Shown piece by piece: positions 11,896 to 23,859 of a stretch of 64,000 nt of DNA (position 1 is its first letter; the number at the start of each line of letters is the position of its first letter). Below the pieces are notes generated by a model, which was not told the DNA's origin, did not search any database, and was given only the letters and a program-made list of their open reading frames with translations. The position numbers were made by a program, and so were the translations under genes. Origin of the DNA: Lycorma delicatula (lineage: Eukaryota > Arthropoda > Insecta > Hemiptera > Fulgoridae); contig NC_134467.1 of assembly GCF_047948215.1 (NCBI RefSeq), positions 39,492,520 through 39,556,519 on the forward strand. The letters are read 5' to 3'.

Positions 11896-12469
11896 TTGAT
11901 ATATCTTAACACATTTTTAAGAAAACTAAGAAAACTGCAAGGAAAATTGGCCAGTCACAAGCAGCGAGTCAATGTGCCAAGAGCCGCATTGTTGGACTGT
12001 GTGGGAGTTCCTTGATGCGATTGCTTTGTTCAACCAACATCAGTAGTTTACTAAGGGAAAATACTCCTACTGCACTGCTGTTGGAAGTTAACCTAGAGAT
12101 ATATATGGCTGACCACCAGCCAATTAAGGCTCCAAGCACTTTAATATGGTGGACAGGTACGTGCTAGCATTCAGCAACCTAGGCGTTGCAGATAATGCTG
12201 TCTTGACAAAATGAATTTTACTTTATGGATGTCATATATTATTTTTAGTAGTTGACGCAGTGCGCCTACCCATTTTAGCAAATATATGACAAGTGGACAG
12301 TTGGGACACGTAAGCCGGTGGTATATCGCACCACGTTTAGTCTGCTCACGCTGTTAGGTAAGCTCTAGGAGCTATTTAGGATACTGGTCGCTAAACTGTT
12401 CAAGGCTCAATAGCCGTTTGTGGCACAGACATTTGGTTTATGTTTTAGGGTGACCGAATGTGGTGGTGG
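11896..12469. other. Unclassified mixed-composition stretch
   Basis: Less AT-rich than its surroundings, possibly transposon-derived (it leads directly into repeat family A). No frame long enough to name. Confidence 0.35.
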
Positions 12470-12620
12470 TGGTGGGGGAAAATGCCAAGCAAACCAATAA
12501 CGAATCAACTCCCCCACTAAAGCCCATCAGGGCTATGAATGAGGGGGTTGGAGTGGCAACTGAAAGCGTCAGAAGACGGGTGTGTCTTCCCCTATGGGAT
12601 TGGGATAAGGAGTCCACTCT
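12470..12620 (+). repeat. Dispersed repeat family A, copy 1
   Basis: Contains AACTCCCCCACTAAAGCCCA, then GTGGCAACTG and GTGTCTTCCCCTATGGGA. The same series of motifs occurs inverted at 17949-18055. A (TGG)n run lies at its left. Element class is unknown; it could be a LINE 5' region. Confidence 0.6.
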
Positions 12621-12639
12621 CTGCTTATATGATTAGGCA

Positions 12640-13340
12640 CTTTGTGGAATGTTTTCAACAGCAGGGTCAATAAGGGATATGGTAAAATCCAGAAGACCAT
12701 GTACAGCCCGAAGTGAAGAGAATATTCAATGGGTACAAGAGTGTTGAGGAGATCCTAGAAACATCAACTTATTCTTTCAGTTAACATTTACTCAGAGATT
12801 ATTGCAGTTTATAATACTATTAAAGGACTCAAGGCTGCTCCCATACAAAATTCAACTCTTGCAAGAACTGGAGCTGAGAGACCTTGAACAATGTATAAAT
12901 TATGCTATATAGTTCAAGAATTGGCCGAGAAAATAGAATCTTCATATACAATTTGATAATTAATAATGATGAAACCCATTTTCAACTGCGTTGATTTGTT
13001 AATAATAAAATTACCAAATAAAGAAAACTGCAAATCCAAGGATTATTCACCAAAGTGAATTAAATTTGCTAAAAGCACAGTATTACATCCCAAAGGATTA
13101 TCAAGGTATATTTTTTTAAGATGTTGACAGGAACTGCCAAGAGATCCTGGCATAAGGTCAAATCAAACTTCTCTGCAGATTTTTGGTGAACGGATAATTT
13201 TAAGGAACTCTAATCAAATTTAAGCCCTACCACCATATATTTTAACAGACATCATGCAAAACTCTTTAGAAAAGAGTAAAACTTTATGAGGCAGAAAATG
13301 GGAGTCATTTGTGCGTCAAGTGTTCCACAAAAAAGAATTC
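12640..13340 (+). pseudogene. Decayed Tc1/mariner-type transposase
   Basis: Frames near 12690 give KSRRPCTARSEENIQWVQEC and LPYKIQLLQELELRDLEQCI, the N-terminal DNA-binding layout of IS630/Tc1-type transposases ('RPxTARxxENIxxVxE', then 'LxPYKxQLxQxLxxxD'). A degenerate 'NDETHFQLR', stop, 'FVNNKI' at about 12970 recalls the first catalytic Asp box (SDExHFxLxGxVNxQN). Many frameshifts. The same type of transposase occurs at 36409-36999. Confidence 0.55.
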
Positions 13341-14575
13341 TCTAAAATTATACTTTATAATACAAAAATTAAATTAATTTAAAAATTTTCTCTGTGTATA
13401 TATTTAAAAACAGTTTTCTTTTTTTGCATCACCTGTTATTTAAATTTAAATTTTCTTAACATTTAAAAAAGATTATTTCATTAAAAATTTGAAGTGTTTT
13501 TTCCCTGACCGATAAATAGTGTGTGGATGAATATTTAATTCATTTTATTCTTAATCGACAGACAGCTAAGATCACTTCCATTATATTTAAAGTTTTTATT
13601 GAGTACATCTCACATCATTACCTAGTAAATATTTTTCATGTATGATAAGATGTAGTTAATTATTTAATTTTGTTTGGTTTTTAAATAAGATGTATAATAC
13701 ACAGACTTCATAATTTGAATGATTAATAAAAATGACATAACGTAATTTATTTTAACCTAGAAGTAAATGTACTTTGAACTTTGTATATATTCATGTATAT
13801 AAATTATGAAACTTTTAATAATTAATAATATTACAACAAAAGATTTTAATTATTTATTAAATTAAATGATTAAATAAAATTTAATTGTAAAAAAGATGTT
13901 CATAATTAAATTTAAAAAAATAGGATTAATATGCATAAAAACTATACACTATTATTATATAACATCTAAAGATCTTTACATTATTTTAATATTATTTCAT
14001 CTGCATACATTCCTTTGTTAAAAGTTCTCATCTCTCCCCCAGTTCTCTCTATTTCCAGATCAAGTATCATTTTTATTATCTTTTTTTAATAAAACCTTTA
14101 TACAAAAATTGTCGTAATACTTTGCAATTGTATTCTCAATATTAATACACACACTCATACATGCATACACACACAAACACACATACCACAAACACACACA
14201 CACCAATTTTAATAATGGAACAAACAGTTTTTAATTTTAATAAGTGAATGTCCAAAAATAATATTATTGCCTGAATATTAAACAAAAGAACTACTATGTT
14301 CATAAAAATAAATTAAAATAATTTTTTGTTTTCTTAACCAAGATAGTGATAATATTGATTTAAAATTTTAGAATTAACTGTAACAAATAGTATAATAGAA
14401 TATTTCTAAAAAAAAGCTGATGCATGCCTTATACGCATTTACACAACTTAATTTAAATGTTTAATTTTTTTTTGTTTTATTTAATTCAATGATTCTAACT
14501 AAAGCATGTGTACATATTGCATTTTATTTATGCGGGTATGGTAATACTACAGGCCACTTTTTTACACTTTAAATA
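13341..14575. other. AT-rich non-coding with CA-rich tract
   Basis: Holds a CA-rich imperfect microsatellite at about 14143-14202. Otherwise AT-rich with no gene recognised. Confidence 0.5.
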
Positions 14576-15384
14576 AGAGGTCTATAAATAAAGTAATGGG
14601 ACTTGTTAATTTTGGAAGCCAAAGTGGCAACAATGTAAAGGTGCTAGTAAACATGGTTGGATGAACAGCTGATTTAAATTAGGAATTAATATTTTTAGTC
14701 TGTTTTTGCCACGTGAGACAAACAAACGTTTCGTGAAGCGAGTTTTTGTTATGCATTACAAAAATGAATGATTACCAATGTTGTGCAATCAAGTTTTGTG
14801 TTACTGATCCTGATTTTCTAAAAAATGTTATTACTGTGATGAATCTTGGACATTTGAGTATGACCCACAAACAAAGCAAGGAGTGGCATACTTTAAACTC
14901 ATCACGTCCCAAAAAAGCAAAATGAGCAAATCAAAACCATGCTAAGTTGTTTGTTCAAGAGTAATGGTGTTGCTTATAAGGAGTTTTTGCCTACAGAACA
15001 GACTGTAAATCAATATGTTTACCAAGAAATTCTTGTAAGAGACTGCGGAAAAGAGTTGCCCACCTGAGACCAGCCATCAATGCACCATGACAATGCACCT
15101 TGTTACACTGCACTTTCAATTAACTGGCAAAGAAAAACCTTTCATGTAGTTCCTCAACCACCTTATTCACCTGACTTGAGTCCCTGCAAATTTTTCCTGT
15201 TTGTAATAGTGATCATCTGATCATCTGAAGGATTTTCCAGTTTCTGAGTTCCAAATCTGTTATGAAGTGTTGGAACTATACTTCAATACAGTTTGAAGCA
15301 TTGCGTGGCTTCCCAAGGGAACTATTTCAAAGGTCCATTTAAAGTTTTTCTGAACCAGTCTCATTATTTTATTTACAGACCTCG
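14576..15384 (+). mobile_element. Short mariner M5 with intact ends
   Basis: Terminal inverted repeats of about 28 bp: left AGAGGTCTATAAATAAAGTA and right, inverted, CGAGGTCTGTAAATAAAATA, flanked by TA (14574-14575 and 15385-15386). Only 0.81 kb, so internally deleted relative to a usual 1.3 kb. Transposase remnants: CDESWTFEYDPQTKQG (first Asp box), MHHDNAPCYTALSI-like (second) and PPYSPDLSPCKFFLF-like (third), in different frames. A different mariner lineage from M1/M2. Confidence 0.85.
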
Positions 15385-15386
15385 TA

Positions 15387-15960
15387 CTAACCATTTATTT
15401 AATTCTACTGGTCATCTGTGACATCACAACATAGCAGATTACTACAGCTGTATGTCAATGCTACACTAGTGCTCCTTGTGGTGAGAGAGGGGGTACTAAT
15501 GACAGTACACACACTACTAGCTACTAGGTTTTAGAGAATTTTTTGTGGTAGGGGTGCGATTTTACAAAATTTTTTTTGGAAAATATTTTTTAATCGTTAA
15601 CAAATGTGCCTAAGAAAAATATGACTTTAATTAGGCAAAATCTCAAGATACTGAGATAAACCTTGCTCTGCAGCCTCACCCATTGATTTTTAAGTTGAAA
15701 ATTTAATGGCATCAATGGCCTTTACGTAGAAGTAATCTGATGTTTGGTCAAAATCGGTTGAGTAGTTCTGGAAATATAAGGTGATTTTGGGTGCAACATA
15801 GAACAAAATTTCCATCCGGTTTTTTGGTTCTTTGGGTTCCTTAGGTGTCAAAAATGTAAAGATCCAGTGAAAACTGCCATATGCTCAAATTGGACTGATT
15901 AAAATACTTTCCCTTCTAAAGCTATAGCTTTGCTGTAGTACTAGTCGGGAAAGTAAAACT
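15387..15960. other. Unclassified repeat-like stretch
   Basis: Has wording found in dispersed insect elements (GTCAAAATCGGTTGAGTAGT at about 15750). No terminal repeat or ORF to classify it. Confidence 0.35.
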
Positions 15961-17948
15961 TATAATATCCATACTCAAAATGATTGAACTTTTGAAATGA
16001 CAATTCTGTTTGTCATTACAGAGGTTTAGATATGAAAAAATAAAGTAAATTGTTAAAAAACTGTGTAATGACTGTTCTCAAATCAGGAATAAAAAAATTA
16101 AAACAGACTGCACGCAATATACAACAATGTAATTAAACTGTGTATAATATAAAACAGTAATCAGTTAACTTACTAGCAACATTTGATCTGGTAAATTTTT
16201 TCGATGATGTGATCTAGAGTGGTGCAATTGATTCAATACAATATTAAATAAAATATTAACATATATGCACGTTGGTGGTTAACAGGTTTATACCTGGTTG
16301 AATCACAATTCCTCAATAATGTTCCTTACATCACTGTGTAGTTAGATTCTAATTAACAATACACTTTAGACTGGTTGTTAATGAGCTTATGTGAGTAAAA
16401 AAAGCTGCGTTGGAAACTTCTGAAATATCATACAAATTTATAAAAACAGTCATTTAAACAGGAACTAGTTGTATCCCTTATCACCATCTCCAGTGGCATG
16501 GTGTTACTATAAAAAGTTCATTATTATAACCTGGAAGTGGTTAAGACAAATTTAAACACAAACATAGTTATAATTTCCAATCGAGAATAAGAATTTGGTT
16601 AATAACGAAGGCTATATATATTATATATAAACTTTTCTTTTTTACTTTTGACTGCTCATATTTTATTGACATATTTCATTGAGTTTACTGGTTTTGTTTT
16701 ATACTTTATGATAATTTTTTTCCAATAATAAATTTTTAATTACGTCTAAAAAGAAGAGTGATAAATGCGACTGAATATGATGAAGGTAAAAAATGGTGAT
16801 ACTTCAAGGTTGTCCTGTTCATAGTTTTGTGCTAATTCATATCAAATGGTCTTTTTTTTTGCCTATGAAGCATGCAGCACCTGCGTGAGAATGTATGAAA
16901 CTTTATAGCAATATAAAACGCTGCAAACTTATTGAATTGTTCCCTCCTACTAGGATCCTTTCCTACTGTACCTAACCTTTCCTTTCTATCGTACCATTAC
17001 AGCATGTGAACTGGCAAAGTTTGTGCCATTTCAAACATCAATCCCTTTTCTTATATTTTTCATAAATAATTCTACAAAAGTCATGAAAGACATAAGTTAC
17101 AAATCACTAAAAAAAAATGTACGACCATCCTATGTCAAGCTTATGAGAGAAATTTAGGAGAATAAGTGATTTCCTATCACTTTATTCACTGAACTAAATT
17201 TGTATTATATTGAAATAGGTACTTAAATGCAGAATATACTTCATTTTAAGTAATAACACGTTTTAAAAAACATTGAAAACTGAGTCATAATGACTGCTTC
17301 TAAAGGTGATTTAAATTTGTAACAGCTTCAAAAAAGACTTTACAAATATTATTCATCAGTTTTTTTTATCTTAATAAGTTATTTAATTCAGCTTGCTTTG
17401 TTTATTTGTATTTATAATAAACAAAAATTAAAATTAATTTTGTAAACATATTTACAATAAATAATATTTACAAATAATGTACATATACGTTCAAAACAAA
17501 AATAATTCTATTTGGGCAGGACTACGTATTAAAAAAATAATAAATAATAATAATTAAAAGTAAACAGACTGTAATGAAATAGAAAAGGTCGTATCACGTG
17601 ACTAATTAATGTATAAGTCGTTTCAGTTCAAATATTACGAATTAAAACAACGCAATAGATATGATAATGACAAAATTATTAAAATTCCTTTTTTGTAGTA
17701 TTTGTATATAAATACATATGCATATTAATTCTTTAATTTATTTATCAATATAATTTTTTAAATGTTACATTAATAAATAATATTTTAATCATTCATCTAA
17801 TCATTTATATAAATTATTTTTCTCTCTAAAAACTTAATGGAAGAAAAATCAAATTAAAAAATAATTACTCATTTTATACCATTTAGAATTAATACTGAAT
17901 ATATACTGAATCAATACAAAATATCTATTTACAAGAATTTCTAGTATA
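15961..17948. other. AT-rich non-coding stretch
   Basis: About 2 kb with no long frame, RNA gene or recognised repeat. Confidence 0.5.
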
Positions 17949-18055
17949 AAAATAGACATCCCAACCCTGTAGGGGAAGACCTTGTGATGTTTCCAATTGC
18001 CACTTCCCCCATTCCAATCCATGATGGGCTTTAATGGGAGTCGTCTTTCGCTCTC
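17949..18055 (-). repeat. Dispersed repeat family A, copy 2
   Basis: Inverted counterpart of 12470-12620. In minus orientation it has ACTCCCATTAAAGCCCATCA, GTGGCAATTG and GTCTTCCCCTACAGGG in the same order. The overlapping 74-aa and 61-aa ORFs are shadows. Confidence 0.6.
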
Positions 18056-18904
18056 TAACTTTCTACATTTCATAGTAATAAACCAGGCCTCATTGCAATG
18101 CCATCGATGTCATCTTGAATGTTTTACATCATTGCCCACTGAACTAGAACCGATATCATGGAAGCATGAACCCTGTGCCTAGTTCTACATTTAAACTGAG
18201 CCTCAATATAACACAATATACAGGCAGACAGGATGTGCACTTCCAGACAAATTTATTTTTACGTAAGGAATCCATCAATAAATGTTTACGGTGTATTTCA
18301 TGGTTAGCCATGTGATAATTAAATAAAAAGAAAAAAATTATAAACTTTATAATAAAGAAAATTTAATAATAAAAAAGAATTTACAATAAGACTTTTCATT
18401 AATTTTATTTTAAGTTTCGTCCCGCTCATATCCAGTCATAACATATAAATACTCATTATGACCCTCAAAGTAGCTAATAGTACCTGAGAATATACCAGAA
18501 CAATATAACTAAGATACAACAATTAAAGAAACAGCAACGTTCCAACTTGCAAGATCATAATGAACCACGTCTCTAACTTAATCCTACTCAAATTTTTTCA
18601 ACTTTAAATTGAATGTAACTCAAGAACTCAACAAATCTTCACATGCACAACTTCAGGTTCACTGCTACAGCATATTTAAATTTCAATGAAATTGATAAAG
18701 TAGTTTTGAAGATTTATGAGTCACGGAATTTTTATACATAGGCCTAAATATAAATAAAAATAAGGAAATCCCAACTTAAGTGAATGATATTTCCATACTG
18801 CTCATACAAACGAAAAAAAAATTATTTTCACTCCCTAATTCCACCATGTGACAAAGTAATGCCATATTTTTCTTTGAAAAGTCAATAAAAATAATAAATT
18901 TAGT
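18056..18904. other. AT-rich non-coding stretch
   Basis: No feature recognised apart from the flank of repeat A. Confidence 0.45.
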
Positions 18905-19370
18905 ATATACTAAAGCATTTGTTCTTAAAGTGGGTGAAAACCCCCTTGTGGGTGCTGGTGGCCTTCAGGGAGGACGGTAGAAGACCCACAGAAAATTGGG
19001 GGGCATTCAAGCAATCTAGGAAGACAATGGCTGATAAGGTAAAAATTATGCTTTCCTGATATTTCAAACTAAAAATTAAAAATACCTATTACACCAGTAC
19101 AACAGAATAAAGGAAACAGTGAATAGCATCTATCACTGTTACTGTTAACTATATACAATTTTAATTTTATTAAAAGAAATTTTAATAAAAATACTTCCAA
19201 ATATGATTAAATATCTGTTTTAATTGTGTTCATTTAAAATGAAAGCTTAAAAAATAGATATGCAAGCAATTATTATTTTTAATAGATGGTAAGTTTAAAG
19301 ATTTTGGAGGTGCTAGAAAATTTGTGATTTTTGTGGTGGGCAAAAAAATGAGAATCAATGTAGTACCCTA
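18905..19370. mobile_element. Candidate hAT MITE
   Basis: Left TTGTTCTTAAAGTGGGTG followed by a run of C then GTGGGTGCTGGTGG, and right GTGGTGGGCAAAAAAATGAG ending GAATCAATG, resemble the ends of hAT-type MITEs (CAGTGxTTCTTAAAGTGGGCG). No clear 8-bp target duplication found. Weaker than the copy at 23563. Confidence 0.35.
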
Positions 19371-19543
19371 AAGTAAAATTTTATAGTCATTCATTACATA
19401 CTGCCAACAGAGATTTTTTCACTTAGCACCATGATTTAATTATTTATTAGTTTCACACAACATTAACAACAATTGAGGTGTAACATACTGGGCGCATTCA
19501 CAGTTATATAAAAAAATTATAAAAATTTATTTTATGAAAATAA

Positions 19544-19635
19544 AATATATATATATATATATATATAGAGCAATAGCGAAGCATTGCCAGGTCTGCTAGT
19601 TTATTTTATATTTTAGAAAGTGAGATTCTACAAGT

Positions 19636-19684
<49 letters not shown>
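19544..19684. repeat. AT and GA microsatellites
   Basis: (AT)n at about 19544-19567, then TA-repeat and (GA)n at about 19636-19684. Between them is AGCAATAGCGAAGCATTGCC. Confidence 0.9.
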
Positions 19685-19686
<2 letters not shown>

Positions 19687-19744
19687 TTTAAATGAACACA
19701 ATTGAAAATTTGATAAAAAAATTAAAAACTGAACTTCACAAATT

Positions 19745-19925
19745 TTACCTTTCACTTATTCAATTCACTTTTCCCGTTCCAACTTCTCCCTTTCACCCTT
19801 CTCCCAGTTTCCTTTTTACCCTTTCCAGTTTTCCCCTTCTCTTTCCACCTTTTCCCTGTTTTCCATTTTCCCCTTTTTCCCTTTTGCCTGCGTGTAAATC
19901 GGTCCATTATTTTTTTGGTCTTTAG
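19745..19925 (+). repeat. Polypyrimidine tract repeat, copy 1
   Basis: About 150 bp of C and T (TTTTCCCC-type units), then GTGTAAATCGGTCCA and AGCAGACACACATATG. A second copy with the same tract and ending is at 22900-23160. The 77-aa ORF here is a Pro/Phe/Ser composition artefact. Confidence 0.75.
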
Positions 19926-19974
19926 CAGACACACATATGAACATGTCTTTTATATATATCGAATAAAAACGTCT

Positions 19975-20395
19975 GTTTATATATTTGTTTGTTTCATAAA
20001 TATCTTGGACACCGGCCCCACCTAGCGGGTATAGTTTTAACAAAAATATTTCATTTCACGTAACTAACATATTCTGAATATGAACCACCAAATCGGTCCA
20101 TAAATATAATTTTTCTAAATATCTCAACCCCAGCGCCATCTAGTAGGTTCATTTTTGCATAGATAATTCTTTCCATGTAAGTAACATGTATTCTGAATAT
20201 GAGGAGCAAATCGGACCATAAATACAATTTTTCAAAATATCTCTATGCCAGCGCCACCTAGCAGGTCCAAACTATTTCAGAAACCTTCCCTGGCATGCGT
20301 CCAACCATTCCCCAAAGTTTCATCGCTATCAGATGATTGGTTTAGGAAGGCATAAGAGACATACAGACAGACAAACATTCATTTTTATATATATA
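19975..20395 (+). repeat. About 117-bp tandem unit and transposon-like 3' end
   Basis: Roughly 2.5 diverged copies of a unit containing AAATATCTC, AGCGCCACCTAGCAGGT and AAATCGGTCCATAAATA (landmarks at about 20024, 20139 and 20258). It ends in CATACAGACAGACAAACATT followed by TATATATATAGAT, a common ending of dispersed non-autonomous insect elements. Together with the pyrimidine tract it may form one element. Confidence 0.6.
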
Positions 20396-20741
20396 GATTT
20401 GTATTGAGAAATTTATAATATCAATAAATTTTAATAACCAGCCAATATTAACAGACTTAATAAAAAAATAAGCTACATTTTATTAAGTAATTTACAATTC
20501 TAAAATAAATGATATTTAATTAAAACGTTTAGAGAAGTTGGTTTTATTTTTTCCAGTTTCGGCCAACTATGGATCCATTTTTTACAAACTTCTCTTAATG
20601 TCTCTTGTTCCTTTGCTGTCAGTAGTTTTACTGGCCTTTATATTCCTGAAATTTTACTTTTTATTTTGAAACTTCTTTGGTACAAAAACCTTCATTTACA
20701 AGATTTCTTTTATTTTTTTCTTGATTAATTAGGTCTTTCTT

Positions 20742-21026
20742 CTTTCTTTTTCCTGTTTAGCCTCCAGTAACTACCGTTCAGATAATACTTCAGAGGATGA
20801 TATGTATGAGCGTAAATGAAGTGTAGTCTTGTACATTCTCAGTTCGACCATACCTGAGATGTGTGGTTAATTGAAACCCAACCACCAAAGAACACCGGTA
20901 TCCACAATCTAGTATTCAAGTCCGTGTAAAAATAGCTGGCTTTACTAGGACTTGAATGCTGAACTCTCGACTTCCAAATCAGCTGATTTGGGAAGACGCG
21001 TTCACCACTAGACCCAACCTGGTGGG
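20742..21026 (-). mobile_element. SINE copy 5
   Basis: Minus-strand full-length copy. The exact 13-bp target duplication TTAGGTCTTTCTT at 20729-20741 and 21027-21039 fixes its ends. Inverted tRNA-like head at 20980-21026. Confidence 0.92.
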
Positions 21027-21252
21027 TTAGGTCTTTCTTAACTTTACCACAATATACACCCTTTTAATTTTCTATGTAGATAAAAAATTAATATTAAATT
21101 ATGGTCTATGAAAGCAATTTTACACACCTTCTTAATTATTTTTTTTATTTCTTTAAACTACTGAGGCAAAGTTTATATTTTATAAGTATGTTGTCCTTTA
21201 TAAGAACAAATTTTTATTTTTAAAAATCACTTTTCTTTTGGATATAGATTTC

Positions 21253-21253
<1 letters not shown>

Positions 21254-21286
<33 letters not shown>
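21254..21286. repeat. (TA)n microsatellite
   Basis: Uninterrupted TA dinucleotide run. Confidence 0.9.
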
Positions 21287-21292
<6 letters not shown>

Positions 21293-21309
21293 AACTTAGC
21301 ATGCTAGTA

Positions 21310-21400
21310 AATTTTTCAACTTCGGGAGTTTCAATATTTCTCCCTACAGATCGCAGAGCCTGGACGACAATGTCCCTTGCTGCTGTATCTATTATATCGA
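21310..21400 (+). repeat. Dispersed repeat family B, copy 1
   Basis: TTTCTCCCTACAGATCGCAG then AGCCTGGAC and GTCCCTTGCTGCTG. The same series occurs at 24180-24240. The 21480-21720 stretch to its right is richer in GC and may belong to the same element. Class unknown. Confidence 0.6.
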
Positions 21401-22899
21401 GCGGATTTCATCGGTTATTTAGTGGTGGTTATAAATTTTAAGTTTTATTTATGGACAGATTTGGTAATTTGTGTTCCTATCCGTATGAACCATGGTGTAA
21501 TTTATACTGGTTCTAACCGTGAAAGACTAAGCTTTTGAGCCTAGTAATCCTGACATGATTCCCCTTCAGTCCATCCGCTGAAGCACTTTTGGTACCAGCA
21601 CCTATGGGCTAGCAGGAGTGCACCTACCGGAGCTCTAGTTATTTGGAGGTAGAAATGCGCCCCGTTCTCCGGAGGGAATCGCATATGCAGTTATCCACTA
21701 AACAAGGATAACAGGGGCAATCATATCAAACACAATTTTTAATTTATTTAAAAATGGACCATTAAAAAAATGCAAGTTAAATTACTACAAAGATTCTAAT
21801 ACACTAAAAAAAGGTTAGTAGAAATGAAATATGGTTCAAAAGATCATTAAAGATATTTTTAACATTCAATTGATTGCCGAATTCCTTTCCTCATAAAAAG
21901 TAGGTTAGCTATTTTATTTTACATTAAGGTATTATGGTAGTAGAATAACTTAACAGAACAATGTAGGAAGAATTAATTAAAAAAAATAAATTATAACGTA
22001 CAAAACGTAAGAGGATGGTAGCGCATTGCTATCTATTGTTAAACATTGAAATTCACTATGAAAAATGTAGTAACTGCTATCTAACGACAAAACATAGAAA
22101 CATTTGATTGAGTACTAAAAGATGTACTTTTACAATAAAAATTATAAACTAACAGTAAGCAACACTGTTTATAACTTAATAAATTTTAACATTAATAAAT
22201 AATTATTTACTATTTAATTTATAAATAAATTTTAGTATTCTAATTTTAATGAGCAATTAACAATAAAAAAAACAAAAATCTCTCTGAACACAAGACGAAA
22301 GAAAAAAGGCATTCATTAATTCATTTAAGACATATTTCTGCTAGCTCAAAAACAAAAAAAAGGTATATATAATATTATTATAATGTAAAAATATTATATA
22401 TATTATTTTTACACAATTCATATTTTACGTAAAAGAATTTTTTAATTTTCCTTTTATTGTAATGTTGTTTATTTTTACTTTCCGAAATAAATATCCGAAA
22501 TAATAGATAAATAATAAATAACAGCAAATTTTTGTATAATTATGTCTAAAAAATTGTTATAATTAATTATCACTAAAAAATGAAATTGAGTCAACAGCCC
22601 GAACTCGTGATATAAAATACTAAATAAAAAAACCCAGCCTCATTCTCTCTGACGTTTAGTAGAAGACGTACAGTATAATATTAGCATAGTAGTATTCAAT
22701 TATATTTATTGAATGACAAACTATTAAAGGTACACAGTCTGGTATCGAAACGACTAGAGAATCATTTTTAAATATCAGTTAATTTTTTTTCATATTTTTT
22801 CAAAGATATTAATTTTTATAAATTCAACTATATTTTTATAATTAATAATTCATACCGTTTTTGTATTCACAATAGGAGGTATATATATTAGCAGACCCA
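21401..22899. other. Non-coding; GC-richer left part, AT-rich right part
   Basis: 21480-21720 is GC-richer and repeat-like but has no frame I can name. The remainder is AT-rich without features. Confidence 0.4.
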
Positions 22900-23160
22900 A
22901 AAATTTTCAATTTTCCCCTTTCCCCATTTCCTTTTCCTATTTTTATTTTTACCATATTTTCTTCCCCCATTTCCACCTATCCGTTTCCCTTTATTTTTCT
23001 CTTTTGCCTTTTCCCTGTTTTCCCTATCTTTCCATTTTCCCCTTTCTTTTTACATTCTTCCCTTTTACCTTTTCCCGATTTTTCCCTTTCTTCCTTTTTC
23101 CCTAAGCGTAAATCGGTCCAGTAGTTTTTTAGTTTATAGCGGACACACATATCGGAAACA
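22900..23160 (+). repeat. Polypyrimidine tract repeat, copy 2
   Basis: About 200 bp of T/C-rich TTTTCCC units, followed by CGTAAATCGGTCCAGTAGTT and AGCGGACACACATATC. It matches copy 1 at 19745-19925 in structure and ending. Confidence 0.75.
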
Positions 23161-23562
23161 TTGAAAATGGAATCGTAAAATATTTATTATAGCGTGTTTT
23201 GCTTTTATGTCCAACAGATAGCGCTGTTTTTACCTGTCACAGGTGTGACATCTTAGGTATATAAATAGTAGGTATATAAAAAACACGCGTGTATTCGAAT
23301 GCAACGTCGTGTCAAAATTTCAAAGCAATCTGTTAGGAACTTCACCGATTATTTGTTATATTTTAAATTAAAAGTAATTTATTTAAGTTTATTTTCCTCT
23401 TGATTGGATAGAATTAAATATAATAAAAAAGACACAGTTATGAAGGTGTGTGTTACCTAAGAAACCATCGAGAATTCTATGTGAAACGTTATGTATTTAA
23501 TTTGTATAGGAGGATGTATTTTACAAGGGTTGAGATAAAATATAATCTAGAATGGGTAGATC
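23161..23562. other. Non-coding flank
   Basis: No recognised feature. An 82-aa frame (23448-23696) runs into the hAT MITE and is not credible as a gene. Confidence 0.45.
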
Positions 23563-23851
23563 CAGTGATTCCCAAACTGTGCACCGCGGCGCCACGGGTA
23601 CCTTGGCCTCCGCAAAGCCTTGACCAATACGCCGCAAAATATTGTAATAGTTTCATAATTAATTTAACCAACACATTTATAATTATACATATTTAATGTT
23701 AATAAAGTAAAAAAATAATGAAGATATATAAGTTTTATTTATTTTTATCTCTTATTGACGAATAGTCATATTTTTACTTATGGTAGGGGCGCCATGGAAA
23801 AATGTTAATTGAAAAAGGACGCCGCGACTCGGAAAAGTTTGGGAACCCCTG
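23563..23851. mobile_element. hAT-type MITE, 289 bp
   Basis: Ends CAGTGATTCCCAAACTGTG and, inverted from the right, CAGGGGTTCCCAAACTTTTC, each followed by a GCGGCG-containing block. Flanked by an 8-bp duplication, GGTAGATC (23555-23562) and GGTAGACC (23852-23859), one mismatch. Eight-base duplications and CAGxGxTTCCCAAA ends are typical of hAT transposons. No transposase inside. Confidence 0.88.
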
Positions 23852-23859
23852 GGTAGACC

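Noticed and set aside
19692..19925. Pro/Phe/Ser-rich 77-aa protein
   Set aside because: Direct translation of a polypyrimidine tract; the complementary Lys/Gly-rich minus frames are its shadow.
23448..23696. 82-aa host gene
   Set aside because: The frame runs across the boundary of a hAT MITE, so it is not an old gene.
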